A DNA stretch of 64,000 nt, taken from Penelope pileata (Eukaryota; Chordata; Aves; Galliformes; Cracidae). Position numbers and translations under genes: made by a program. Under the pieces are notes generated by a model. It was not told the DNA's origin. It was given only the letters and a program-made list of their open reading frames with translations, and did no database searches. Below, one piece after another: positions 11,901-25,077 of this stretch. The stretch is taken from NCBI GenBank assembly GCA_013396635.1, contig WBMW01005677.1, forward strand, positions 636,906 through 700,905. The letters run 5' to 3'. The first letter of the stretch is position 1; each line of letters opens with the position of its first letter.

Positions 11901-14900
11901 AAAGTTTTGGTAGTGGAGCCAGAGGAGTGGCCACTGTCAGCAGATCCCAGCACTGCCCCATGTCAGGTCAGAGCCAGCTCCAGCTGCTCCAGAGGGACCC
12001 ACCGCTGCCTGAGCTGAGCCAAGAGTGATGCTGGTTGTGCCTCTGGGAGAGCAGATTTAAGGAAGGGAAAAAATGCTGCTCCCTAAAGGTTATATTTGCA
12101 CCCATTCTATCCATCCTTGCCATGGCTTCCTGAGATCTCTCTTGACACTAAACTAGATTAAAGAAGAAAGCAACACCATCCTTCTATCAATGCAAAGCTG
12201 ATCCTTCTATCCACATTTTTCTTTTCATTTTAGTAGTGTGAACATCAACTATAAAATCATATTGCAGTCTTACCCCTTTCATAGGCCAGAATTATTTCCA
12301 GGGCTCTTTTGATGAGCCAGTACTTTCCAGAGATGGCACATGCCACATAAATGAACTTTAGGGAAATTACGTTTTGCCAAACTGCAGAAGAGATAGTGAT
12401 TAGAGGTCTTTCCAACCACTTCAAATAATTTCTCAAGTTCATTCTACTGTCCTCAGGAAGAGCCTCTGGTGGGTGTGACTGCATATCCAGACTTTCCACT
12501 AGCACTTTTAGATGCTGTTAAGATATCATTAGAAGGATGCCAACACCATCAGGCCTAAGATAGGCACAGTCACAGTGATACCAGGATGCCTGACCTGTCT
12601 CAGTGTCTCTGACAGACCAAGGAAAGCACCCCCTGGTCCTCCTCACTAGGGAAGCAGGTTTGATGCACGTGGAATGGTCAGAATAGGTTTGATCGATTGT
12701 TTTGGTTTAGGACATGATGATCAAGCACAGGACCACCCATCAGGAGTCCTCAGACAGCACTAAGTCTTGCTACCCCTTGTGTTTTCTTTTCCTCTCATTC
12801 TCACTCTCTTTTTCTTCTTCATCCTCATTCTCTCCCAAATAAACACCAACCACTGCTATTTCCTATTTTCCCCAAAGGTTTGTTATGTAAATACACTCTG
12901 TACAGAAACCCAAGTGATTCTGGTATTCCTGATGGCAATACCTGCAACTTTTCTCAGCTTCTTACTTTATCGTATCATGTTCAGGAATTTCTCATTTCAT
13001 GTCCAGTAATTTCTGCTCCACGAACATATTTTCAGGCCAGGATCCAGTCTGTGATGTACTCATTTGCTTTCAGCTCTCACAGTTGTCACACTCAGAACGA
13101 GCCACAGTAGGTAACTTACTGCTCTGGTCTGGGTTCAGCATGGACACAGGTAGTAGGAGCACCTGTGTACGAGTTAATTTCATGTACTTTAATACATATA
13201 TATGCATTATTAACGTTGGCATTACACCATCACCAAATTGTTACTATAGAATACATATGCAAAAAAGAGACATCATTCCTCATTCTTTTCTCTCCATTCT
13301 TTATTAATTTTTTATTTCTTTGGTTATATGTTTCAGAGTGTCTTTCCTCTGTCACATTTCTTCCCTCAAATTTTGGGGCTTCTTGCCAAGGGATATTAAC
13401 CTCATTTCTCTCCCTGGAGGAATACCAGTTTAAAAAAAAAAAAAAAAGAATCTTAAATTTTCACAAATCCCACTAATAGAAATAGACTTAAATAGTATTG
13501 TCTGCTGTTTTTTTCTGGTTTTCTGATAGCAAAAACTAGTCATACAAAATATTCTGAGAAACATAATTGCATTGTGCACAGTTTCCATCCACTTCTGTCT
13601 CTGACTGAACGCATCTTAACAGAAGCCACTCAGCCCTGCTTTGCTTTAAAATTGAATAGCTAGAATCCATGATCAACTACCGCAGAAAAGCCCAGAAAAA
13701 AAGCAAATGGATGTGTTAGAGGCAAGAAACTTTTCTTCTGCAGCAAATGTGTGGTACTTTCTGTAGTAACATCTCAAGAACAAACCATATTGTTTTGAGA
13801 AGTTGCCTGTCTCTTCTAGGAGAAACTTTTCCTCAGGAGAGCATTATTCCTTGTTGAAAATGACCGGGAAGCTGAAACACAGAAAAATAATGAGGCAAGC
13901 CAGGAAACACGAGCAGATTGGCAGAGTCAGGAAGAGTGCTGGTCTCCTATCTCCCAGCCTGACGCACTCACCAGCCAGCCAAGGTAACTTAAGATGCACA
14001 GCCTGTGCTTACAGCCAGCCTCTCATGGCAGTCCCATCTCCTTGGCTGGCATCTCCTTGTTTGTAGGTCTACTGTCCCAAACACCATGGAAGGTCAGAAA
14101 CAAATTCAGCCTTCTAGCAGAACTTTCAGCACAAGTTTTTGAGTGGCGGTCAAGCAGAGCACCATGTGTGAAGCTGCAACCGTCACCAACAGAGCACTTA
14201 ATTTAGCTGCTCATCAGTTGCACGTATTTGTGGTTTCTGTCATGTGGGAAGCATATATTCAAAGTTGGTCATGTGCCTCTCTCTCACATGATTTTGTGCG
14301 AATCCTTTATCTGAAAAAAGTCCTGCAATTCAAAATACATGTATACTATGGCCTACTGCTGTTCTAAGTCACGAATTCTATGGGGAAAAAAAAAAAAAAG
14401 ATAAACCTCTCCCAGCCAAACATGCACCTGTGAAGGATTTTTGTGTAGCTAGCACAATGGCTGTTAGTGCAGATGATGCGGAGTCGCACCATTATCTGGG
14501 GAAATTCAGAGATGGTTATTCCCGCAAGGCAGAAGTCTGGCTGGCTGGCATTCCCTGATCACAGCAGCAAGTATAAGGCCAAGGATTCATGCAAGCACCT
14601 ACCGGCAGAGGTCCTTGTACCAGACTTCCTCCTTTACTTCAGTACAAAACATCCAGGCAAAACCCACATAGACCATTCCTGGTTCCTAAGACCTCTCATC
14701 ATTGTGGCAAATATTTGATGAGAACTTCCTGGATGTTCATATTGTGCTTGTTTGGAAGAACCTAGCATGTTCTGAGGAAGGGGGATAAAAGAGTAAGTCA
14801 TAAGATTTCAACAATACTGTCACACCTCTGGACATACCCAAGGCATCCAAAAATCTTCCGGTAAAGAGGTAAAGCAAGTTTCTCCATGCACATTAGGGAA

Positions 14901-17900
14901 GAAAGCAGCTAGATCAATCCATTCTGATACATTTTCCTACTAAACCACAGACATTTGAGTCTATACAAAACCAAACTCAAGCTTAATATCCAAAGATACA
15001 CCTTGAGTCTGGATAGCTTTGTGAAATTATGCCGTCCTGTCCTTTCGTTCACACTAACGTTAAGACTAAAGAGTGAGCTGGAGATTTCCAAACTGAAGGA
15101 AAGTATGAAAGTGTTGAACTAAGCTGACAACATGGAGAGGACATGTTACTTTTTCAAGTTTATTTGACAGCGGTTATGGATGTCAAAAGGACCTCATCAC
15201 AGGCCTGAGGAGACTGTATCTGCCAGATTAACTTGTACACTGACAGCTAATGCAGAAATGTTTCTTGCCATGCCAGACAGGCAGTGATCCCCTGCAATCA
15301 CCTCTGAAGACATTCAAGACCAGCCAGTGCCAGTCAGGGATCCAGCCTTACAGCCACACCAGTCCAACCTGTAAATGATACGTAATTCTCAGTACCCAGG
15401 AGCAGGCCCTTTTGGTGCTTCAGCTAAGTAAGATGGCTTTTTGTAAAACAAAAGAGCAGAAAATAATACAGTAAAATTTGGGCTGATATCTTATTTATTG
15501 AAAAAGTGTTAAAATGCAGTTTTTTGCAGGAAGGTGAATTTGCCTGGCCTGAAGATCATTAGAATCCAGCTCTTGCCTTCATCCTTTTGCCATAAGGGAC
15601 TAAGAAAATAGCAGACACAATTCCCTAGAGCCATGCAACATGCTACATAGAGCTTATATGACAGTTTCCCCAAGTAGGGCTGAAAGATGTCTTTTAGGCT
15701 AAAACCTTCCCTTTCCTTTCAGGACAATTTTTATCTTTAATGCAGAGTTTCCCTTTATGGCAAAAATCAGACTACATGTAATGGATGATGGTCCATTATT
15801 TGTACAATCAGCTGACATCACCTATTGGGGGAAAAAAAAAAAAAAAAGGCCCATTGCTATTTTGGAGCATATCAATAGGGTTATTACAGGGAAACAACCA
15901 ACATAATTACTCCAGTCTAGACAGCAGTGACTAGACCTTAATTGGAATAAAGAAGTTGGATTTGAGTGCCACAGCTCTAAAAGCTGATTATGAAAAAACC
16001 CACCCCCCAAAAATAAACCAAAGAGCAATCAATTAGAAAACCTCTAAAGTTTATTAAAGGACCTAGATATATTCAATTGCTCTCCCCACCCACCCAAACA
16101 GAGACTTTATATATTGTCAATATAGGGATGACAAGACCTGAACAAACAAATGCAATGTGAGTAAAACCTTTATGAAGAGCAATAACAAGCTTCGTGGCTG
16201 AAAGCCGTACAAGTTGAAACTACTGTCACTTAATATGGACACCTATTTATTCATTACAGCTTAAAGAGATCAGTTTTGTTCTGACGAAAGGGAAGACAAG
16301 CGGTACAGTAACCAGAAATCCATATGGGATGCCACATTCTTGACAAGCCAGCTTTTAATTGCCTCAGAAGTTGGCTCATCATCTTTCATGGGTGAAAATG
16401 GAAATACTATTTCTCATCCAATTCTCTCTCATTCAGCATTCCTCTTATCCTCACTGTTACTCTATCAAATGCAATGTATTGAGATAAAAATGACAATAAA
16501 TACCTTCTCAAACATTTCAACTCTTTAGGTGTTTGGGTTTTTTTTTTTTAATCAATTTACACATCTTTTTACATGTTCAACTGAAATTAACACTGATTTG
16601 TAACTTGGGTTTAGCAGAATCAATATTTAGCAAATCTCCTTATTGTCTGTTTTCAAAAGAAAAATATTCTTCAGTGTGCACTCAAGATAGCAATGGACAT
16701 ATTCAATTCAATGAATTTAGAAAGAATATTGAAAGACTGAGATTTTAAGGATATGGTATTGGAAAATTTCCTTACACAAGGCTCACATAACAGGTGTACA
16801 ACTGGAACTCCTGCCTTCCCCTAAAATCCCTGCAGCAAAGGTTCCACACTGGAACTTGGAAGTTCACTCCGTCATAAAAATTTGTGGTTTCTTGAAAGAT
16901 CAACATATTTTCCAGAAGAAGCAACTTGATAAGTTTGAATGTAGTTTTGTTGTTGGAGCTTAAACACAAGTTCAGGTATTTGAAAGGCGAATCAAATGCT
17001 TGGTATTTTTTCTGCTCCGACGTGTTTTTAAGAATTAGACTGATGATGTATGATTCAGCTGTCAACTCTGTTTTGAGCTTACCTTCCACAGAAAGCATTA
17101 CATCATTAACTCCAAAACACAGAAGAGCAGGTGGTTGAGATTTGAGAAGTGCACCATGAAAACAAGCATTTAAGGGGATGTTCGGTCACTCTAAGCACCA
17201 TGTCCAACCTCCCTATCCTTAAAGAAATTAGAAACTGCCATTAGACTGTCTTCACCTAATATTGGAAAGTAACTTGGAATGGAGGAGAAACTTCTCACGA
17301 TCCCTTCAGCTACACAGTTAAGGTAATGCAGTTATCCTAATGGTTGAGATAATAATTTTGTGGAGATATGCTTCAGCAGTTTCAAATATTTAAGGCTGAT
17401 AAAATGAAATGTCTTCTGTAACTCTGGAATTCTTTTGGCAAATGAAGAAAAGTGACTAAAAACATGATTAAACATATTTTAAAACTGAATAATGACTTAT
17501 GTACAGCATAAGAGAGCCAAGAACCTATTACTGTTCCTGGAAAATCCTTGTTTGCTTTTTCATTATAAATCGTTATAAGTTTTCAAATGCCAAACTATTT
17601 GAATGATCTGCACTTTCCCCATTTGCAAATATTTCTAATGCAGTGTCACTGCTGTTTTGAAGTAATCAAGACAGAGAGGCTTATTCCCCTTTCAGAGTTC
17701 TAACAATGAACGACTATCAAAAACATTGATATTTTCACGATTTGAGATGGTTGCCAGAGACACAAGATATGCCTTTTCTAAACTAATTTTTTTAATTGTT
17801 TTCTTGACTGAAAGAAGAATAATTATTAGCATGTACTTAAAATTCTAGGTCTTCCACAAAGTATTGCTTCAGTTGTAGATAAGCCTTGGAAAAAAACACT

Positions 17901-18949
17901 TCTTTAATCTTTTGTCACACATGAATGGCTCTGGATAGGACTAATATTTCTTCAGGATGAGTTCCATACTGAAAACAAGGTTTATCCAACAGATTACCTT
18001 TAGCATTGCACTGCAAAAGTTTGATTCATGTGACAAACTAATGAAATGAGGCATCTCCTTTAAAATACAGAAAGGCTGCTCATCTTCCTCAAAGAGGAAT
18101 TATCTTCAGGAAGTTTAACGTCTGATTATCCAGCCTGCATGTCTCACACTAGACAAAAAACCAGATTTTTGTATTCCATTTTCAAGCCTCAGAATTGAAT
18201 CTGCACTGTGGTGATGCAACCTAGATGTGGTTAGAAAAAGGTAAAATTATGGCCAGTTCCTGAAAACCCTGTATTGAACTACTCTTTCAGGTGAGCTGGG
18301 GATAGAAGTTCAAGTTAGTTGGAAAGTGGGAGGCAAATTAGCTTAAAGGTTGTAAAATAAACAATTTTGTTCCTATCAAAAGGACTTTTCAAGAGAAAAT
18401 CCAGATTCTACAAAAATTCAAACGACAAGGGTTAACTCTTTAAAATAGAGATAAACCAAGAGATAAGTAAGAAGGTATTGAAATCTTAAAATGATTTGCA
18501 AAAGAAAGTCCTCTGGTTACTTCACCTTTCTGCAGCACATCCTTTCCTTTAGGCTTTCTGACAGTCTGGCAGGTCATTGTCTTGAGGTTGCAGTAAACTC
18601 TGTGCAGTCCCCTCTTGATCCTAAGAAATTACGCAGGCCTGGCTGTATGTTTGCTCCCTACTCTCCACAGCCATCTCCTATCTCTTCAGCTCTTTCTATC
18701 TCAGACATTCCTCCTTTGCCTGTGTCAAAGCTTTCCTCTCCTCCAACATGCTCAGATGACCTCAAGATTTGTACTTTCCTCCAGAGAACAACCTGTTCCC
18801 TGGAGACTCCACAGCAGTTCAGCTATACAAGTGATATATTTAAAGGTTATCAGCAACTACAAATGGATAACAGCTCTCTTACCACTAAATGACTGGAACG
18901 TGGCCAGCACAAGTGTCTTAGGAAGTTTTGAATCTGTATCTCAACTTCG
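8911..18949. other. AT-rich single-copy DNA, no gene recognised
   Basis: About 10 kb without a recognisable gene or clear mobile element. It holds several poly(A) runs (13432-13447, 14386-14399, 15832-15847), a 16-base perfect palindrome at 9681-9696, a possible exon-like block at 13820-13985 and a long minus-strand frame at 16772-17194. The last two are discussed as weak observations. Two stretches (12393-12430 and 15296-15360) faintly resemble CR1 ends but are too diverged to call. Confidence 0.55.
9681..9696. repeat. 16-bp perfect palindrome of C6-TTAA-G6
   Basis: CCCCCCTTAAGGGGGG reads identically on both strands, and the G-run continues two bases further. It contains an AflII-type CTTAAG core. 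No function is evident. It may be a chance or mutation-prone homopolymer structure. Confidence 0.9.
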
Positions 18950-20010
18950 AATCATAGAATCATTTAGGTTGGAAATGACCTTCAAGATCATCAAGTCCAT
19001 CTATCCACCTAACACTACAAGTCCACCACTAAACCACGTCCCTAAGTGCCACATCCACACATCTCTTAAATACTTCCAGGGATGGTAAATCCACCCACAA
19101 CCTGGGTGGCCTGTTCCAATGCCTAAACACCCTTTCTGTGAAGAAGTTCTCTATATTCTGTCTAAACATCTTCTGGTACAACTTAAGGCCATTGCATCAC
19201 ATCCTAACACTTGTCACCTAAGAAAAGAGACTAGCAACCTCCCTGCAGCAACATCCTTTCAGGTAGTTGTAGGAAGCAACGAGGTTTCCTCTCAGCCTCC
19301 TTTTATCCAGACTAAACAGCCTCAGTTCCCTCAGTTGCTCCTCAAATATCTTGTTTTCCAGTCCCTTCACCAGTTTTGCTGCTCTTCTATGGACAGGCTA
19401 AAGCAACTCAATATCCCTGTAGTGAGGGGCCCAAAACTGAACGCGGGACTCAAGGCGCAGCCTCACCAGTGCCAAGTACAAAGTGACAGCCATTGCCCTG
19501 GTTCTGCTGGCCACACTATTTCTGACACAACCCAGGATGCCATTGGCCTTCTTGGCCTTGTGTGCACACTGCTGGCTCATGTTCACTGTCAACCAGCATC
19601 CCCAGGTCCTTTTACGCTATGCAACTTTCCAGCCACTCTTCTCCAGTCCTACACCACTGCCTGGGGCTATAATGACCCAAGTGCAGGACCCAGCATTTAC
19701 TCCCTCAATCCCCTGATTGATATAACTGATAAAGATATTAAACAAAACAGTCCCCAGTACTGAGCCCTAGGCAACACCTCTTGTGACCAGCCACCAACCG
19801 GATTTAATTCCATTCACAACAACTTTTTGGACCCAGTCATTCAGCCAGTTTTTTACCCAGTGAACAATACATCCATCCAAGCCACGAACAGCCAGTTTGT
19901 CTGTGGGAAACAGCATCAAATGGCTTGTGAAAGTCCAAGTAAACAATATATACAGCCTTTTCCTCATCCTCTAAGTGGGTTATCCTGTCGTAGAAGGATA
20001 TCAGGTTAGC
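18950..20010 (-). mobile_element. CR1 LINE, about 1 kb copy with remnants of reverse transcriptase
   Basis: The left end is the antisense CR1 3' end (AATCATAGAATCATTTAGG, then GGTTGGAAATGACCTTCAAG). Reading leftward on the minus strand, two open pieces in the same frame at 19767-19967 and 19398-19592 carry the C-terminal reverse-transcriptase signature of CR1: VHWVKNWL and VVVNGIKS in the first, and NGILGCVRNSVASR and VQFWAPHY in the second. The stretch between them appears to have lost the catalytic FADD region: the frame jumps from a GIEG-like end of one block to the block that normally follows the active site. There are stops as well, so the copy is dead. It is 5'-truncated at about 20010, as most CR1 copies are. 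A long plus-strand frame over the same DNA is an antisense shadow. Confidence 0.95.
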
Positions 20011-23000
20011 AAAAAAAAATACTTAACCAGTACTTATTATATAGGAGCTTATCATTCTTCAGAAACATGGCAGCAGTCCTTAGAGGCCTGTAGCATCTGG
20101 TAGGGGACTTTTTCGAATATAAATGTATGTCACTTGGAATTCTTGTGTACAAGCAGCACACGTAAACCTGTCATGTAGAGGTCTGTGCCTGCCTTTTAGC
20201 TGCGCATATAAAGGTATGTAAGAGAAGAGGAGAACGGTTAACTCCAAAGTGCTTAACACTTCTGGTGATTCTGCAATCTGATATTTTACCAACTTTCTGC
20301 TACTGGGACATTGCAGGTAAATAAGGGGACTTTAAATACCCCAGTAACTACTGGAAGGGCAAAACAGTAGGACACAAGCAACTCAGGGTTCTGAGGCATT
20401 ACTGATAATTTTCTGACAAAAGTGAATGAATTTCAAATAAGATAGTTGATAAATTTATCACCTTATTTGCATATGTAACCCAAGATATAATTGGGATTTT
20501 CTAAGTTACCTGTACCCGAACTTTTATAGGGACTAAAAAAATGTGTACTTCATTACCAGACTCAGCCAGACTGGCCAGTGTTAGATTTGCTTTAGATTGC
20601 CTGCAAGATAGCACTATGCTTACTGTGCAGTGTAGCAGTGTTGTGGTGACCTACCAAGACCATGCAGGACAGTGCTCCATCAGCAACAGCAACTTCAGAG
20701 AGATTCCTCTGGCAGAAACACCAAATGAGCATGAGTCCCTGCAGCTGTAAGTGTGAAGGCAAAGCTCCTTTTCTGACATGTCCTTTGTCATACCAAATCA
20801 AAGTATTTTTAAAGAAACGTGTTATGTACCTTTACTGTAATCATACACATTGCCTGTAGTCCTGGAATAACTCAAAATCCTATGAAGTAGACATACCAAA
20901 AAACTTATATTTTGGTTATCCCTTGTGCCTCGTAGTAGATCAGTATAATCTGCCTTTTATTAGGTTACTGGATGTTGTGGCAAGGGAAAAAAAAAAAAAA
21001 GTGGCTTATAAGCACTCTGAAGTGAGCACTTTGAGGCCTCTGTAAATGATAATCAAGAAAAATGGTGCTAACATCTTATGATAAATTTTCTCTATATATT
21101 TAACTAGGATTATTTGCGAAGCCTCAGAAATTAAAACGATTATACATAGCCTTACTTAAGACTTGAGTTGAGTTTAATAAAGCAAATGATATTGGTTTTC
21201 AAAATCTTCTCTTTTTGAATGGAAGTCGCTATAGCACTGTCAGTCAAATGAGCTCTTCTGTGAACGGATGGTCCCCCTCACCCCACAAACCTACTTGACA
21301 CCACCTTTTTTCATCATGCCAGCAGGCAAGACAGCACATGCACTGCAGATGGTCCAAACTGAGACTCAGCCCACTGCTGCCCAGTAGAATATCTTTCGTT
21401 TGCTTCCTGCCTGTGCTTTCTTCAGCAGTACATTAATTCAAGTCTCTCTCTTCCATGCAGCCCCTAATTTTCATGTGAATTGAAGAAACGCGAAGAAGAA
21501 CATTTACAGGTAACTCAGACTTGGTTGAATTTGGCCAACAAATTCAGAAGATGTTACTGTAAGACTGATTGGACAGACAGCATAAGTCCCTTCCAAAAGT
21601 CTTGAGGTCAAGTTAAAAAATAACTTAAGCAATCCATTCAATTAGAACTGCTACCTGAGGCTTCAATGTTATAAAAGTAATTACAAGTTTTCCCAAGGGA
21701 GGATTTCAAAAATTCTTGTTGGCTATTAAAAAAAAAGAAGTTAAATATTCAGAAAGCTCATGAAATGGGCTTAGAAATACGAGACTGTAATTCTAATATA
21801 TAACTTAGTCATTTGATTTTTGGAGAACCTTAAGTATGCTGCAGGAAACTAAGGTATTTGCTGTCACCTCTTCTCCACCTGCATCATCTTGCCTACATAA
21901 TCAAGTTGCTCAGGGCCCTCCAAAGGTCTACATAAGTCAAGGAGCTGACCTGGGGGTAGACTGGGAACCACATTGCTCCTAGCAGCAGAACCTACTTTTT
22001 CAAAGCATACAACTCTACAAGCATTGCCCAGGTTTTACTCACTCAAAAACTGAGACATTTTTCATCTGTTTGTCAAGCTTAGTGGTCATAGACAAGTATT
22101 ACCTGAAGAGCAACAGTTCTGTGTCTATGCAAAGCTGTTTTTGAAAATCACATATGCACAAAGTATATAAGGCAGCTAAATTTGATGCCCAACGCTCACA
22201 GTTTTGGTGTGTCTAATTGAGTGCCTAATGCTTGCTTGTTTGTTTTTTTGATATCTGTCATTTAACAATGACAAGTTTCTTTTCCATTTTCTAGGATTAG
22301 CCCTGGAGCCAACAGTTATGATAATGAAAATATCTATTGAAAGAATTGACCAAAAGAAGCCAACCTACAACCTTTCAGACAACTGATCCTTACACTAAAA
22401 TATGTCAGGAGGAAAAGCTTTTATAAAACGTTTAGTGTAGCAGGTAAAAATAACACTTAGAAGTTACCCAGTTGAGACATACCCATGGGGAATACGTATC
22501 ATTTAGGGATTTACCTTCATTTCACATACTGTGGCATGATTTTCTAGTTTGTAAACTGTGAAATGAATGCGTTTCTGCCTTCAAGATAAATCACAACTCC
22601 AAATCTTTACATTAAAAATGAGATCATTTAAACATTTTTTGAACCAAGACCAATTACAAACATCTGTAATATCTGCTTTTTGACTTGAAACTTCTACCTC
22701 GGGTGTTTCATTACAAAATTCTCATAACGAAAGGAAGTATTTCAGTTCAGTATTCATCAGACCACAGTGCTTGCTCATAGTGTTTTGAGGCAGCAATTAG
22801 AAGTGGGCAGCAACTAACAAATTCCAGAACCCAAGATCCCAGTTCCCTTGGGGATCTCAGATACATTCAAAAACTTCCTAGTGCCGGCCACAAAATTCAA
22901 GCAGTCAATCTGAACAGAGCCTGAACACATCTCAGCACTGGGCCTTTTTCTGAAGGGACAGCTGTTCTGAAGAACTCTCAGCTCAGAGAGAAAGAGTAGC

Positions 23001-24860
23001 GAGAGCACACACAAGTAACTGGAGGCAGGGTTTTGCAGATAGACTTGTAGCAAGAAAGACAGCAAAAAAAGCAGCCCCTACATCATCAGCCTATTGACTT
23101 CAGCACTCTAGAGGAGAGCTTAAAAAAAAAAAAACAAAAAAACAAGCATTTGCCTAATGCAAGGGTTTCTCCACCAGGACAGGACAGGAACTATTTTTGT
23201 GCAAGTATTTTCTGAATACTCAATAACCTGACTTTGAATGGTAGAACAGTGTTAAGCAAGGTATTAATAAAAGAACAAATACGCTTCAATGAAAGATAAG
23301 AGTTCTTGAACACAGAGATACTGTTTGAAATGTTTGGATATCAGAATAGCTCGATGCTGTATTCACCCCAAGTCTCACAAAGCATGAAGGAGAAAAGAAA
23401 ACAACCCTAGAAAATTTAAAGAGGAAACGAAGAAGCAGAGACAGATATTCACTAGTCTGCAGAAGACTATCCCAAAAGTTTTTGTGCAACCTAGTCCCAT
23501 TTAAGTGTTCGGAATGGTCATTAAAGAACAGGTCCTACATATACACTGCCCAACCATTTCTTTCACCCATGCACCATCTCCTACACCAGTTTGACTATGG
23601 GCAATTCTCACATTTGACAATCTGCCATCCTTCAGGAGACTCTGGAGAAAGCAAGGATCCCCCAAGACAACTATCATTTTCTGTTCTGCAGAATGATTTA
23701 CTGCAGATGAAGAAAAGGACAAAAATTAGGAAGGCACACGAAAAGATCTAAAAAGGTAGATTGGTTTTGTGCCTCCTATAGTATTTTAACATGATAAATG
23801 TGCTTCTGTCACATGGAAATTACAATATTCAAAACTAGACATATTTGAATAAATGTTTAAAAAGCAAACTCCATCTAAAGGCTATTCTCCCTTCAGCAAA
23901 GCACGTCTCTCTCCAGCATCTAACTGTGTGAGATTCAGCATCTTTGATTTAAATAATGTCCAGTGAGTGTTACTGAAAGTATTTTAGCTTTGATAAAGGC
24001 TGGGCAAAACTCATGAACCTGACAGTACACCAAACAGTAAAGTGCAGTTCTGATAACCAGTCTCCAGCAATGATTGTATTTTCTCCCCCTTCAAATGGAA
24101 GGTACTGATCTAAGAAAAAGGCAAAGCAGGAGTGGCTCTAAGTATATGTCAAAAGTGCTTGCTTATGACAAAAAATGGCAAGTGTGACCCAATATACTTC
24201 TTTTTTTAAGAATCCACTGTAATTAAGATGTTGAGTGACTCTGAGGTAATTGGTGAAACTTGTTTATCTATCTTTGAATGCTTGAAGAGAAATTGTGATA
24301 GATTTTAACGTGTTCATAATTCCTCCTTAGGACCCATCTATAAGAAAGTAGAGGCTGCAAATTTTGAGCGTCAAGTTTAATGCCCCAAGAAAGTGACCTC
24401 CTTCAAACTGCAAGTCAGAATGTCAACATGCTAGCGGAGTGACACAAATAAGTATCTGCATCTGTCACAAAGGACACTTCCCATTTTTCCATTTTCCTAA
24501 CATATGTGGCTGATAGGAGGCTCAGAATTACATCCCAAAAACCAGTGAGAGAAAAATTTCACATGCATATGTTAACTACTTCGATTTAGCAGAAGAAAAT
24601 GTAATGCTTGCTATGACAAAATATCATTCAGCCTCCCTGTCTGTATATTCTTGTGGTGGAGGCTTAGGAGCAAGGGAACTTGCTATCCATGCTGCTTTCA
24701 GCTAAGTAAAACGGAGAGGTTAGAGCAATCAGTAATGCACACTAAGTATTGAATAATGTGATGGTATCCTTCCCATGAAGCAAACCTGAAAGGCCCATTC
24801 ATCCTGACAACTTTTTAATAACAGCTATTAGTAATTGCTTTTAAATGTATCTGTCTAGTT
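20011..24860. other. AT-rich single-copy DNA, no gene recognised
   Basis: Only short chance frames. Poly(A) stretches occur at about 20986-21000 and 23122-23143. I see no interspersed repeat end, LTR or CpG island. Confidence 0.6.
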
Positions 24861-25077
24861 TAGATTAGATATAGGGAAGAAATTCTTTACTGTAAGGGTG
24901 GTGAGGCACGGGCACAGGCTGCCCAGAGAGCTGTGGGTGCCCCATCCCTGGAGGTATTCAAGGCCAGGTTGGATGGGGCTTTGAGAAACCTGATCCGGTG
25001 GGAGGTGTGCCAGCACGGGGGCTGGAACTGAACGATCTTTAAGGTCCCTTCCAATCCAAACTGTTCTATGATTCTAT
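24861..25077 (+). mobile_element. CR1 LINE, 3'-end fragment
   Basis: Well-preserved plus-strand CR1 3' end. It starts near the block TAGGGAAGAAATTCTTTACT, continues through GGCTGCCCAGAGAGCTGTGG and GGAGGTATTCAAGGCCAGG, and ends in CCTTCCAATCCAAACTGTTC plus ATGATTCTAT. It is about 217 bases, 5'-truncated and non-coding. It is less diverged from the usual avian form than the other short copies in the window, so probably a relatively recent insertion. Confidence 0.96.

Noticed and set aside
12393..12430. Short CR1-like tail (AGAGGTCTTTCCAACCACTT)
   Set aside because: Fewer than 40 bases of weak similarity and no clear octamer tail. Could be chance.
15296..15360. CR1-like stretch (CTGAAGACATTCAAGACCAG)
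   Set aside because: Only one block resembles CR1 and the expected 3' end does not follow.
19119..19763. 214-codon plus-strand open frame
   Set aside because: It lies wholly within the antisense CR1 copy, whose reverse-transcriptase remnants are on the other strand. It is a shadow frame.
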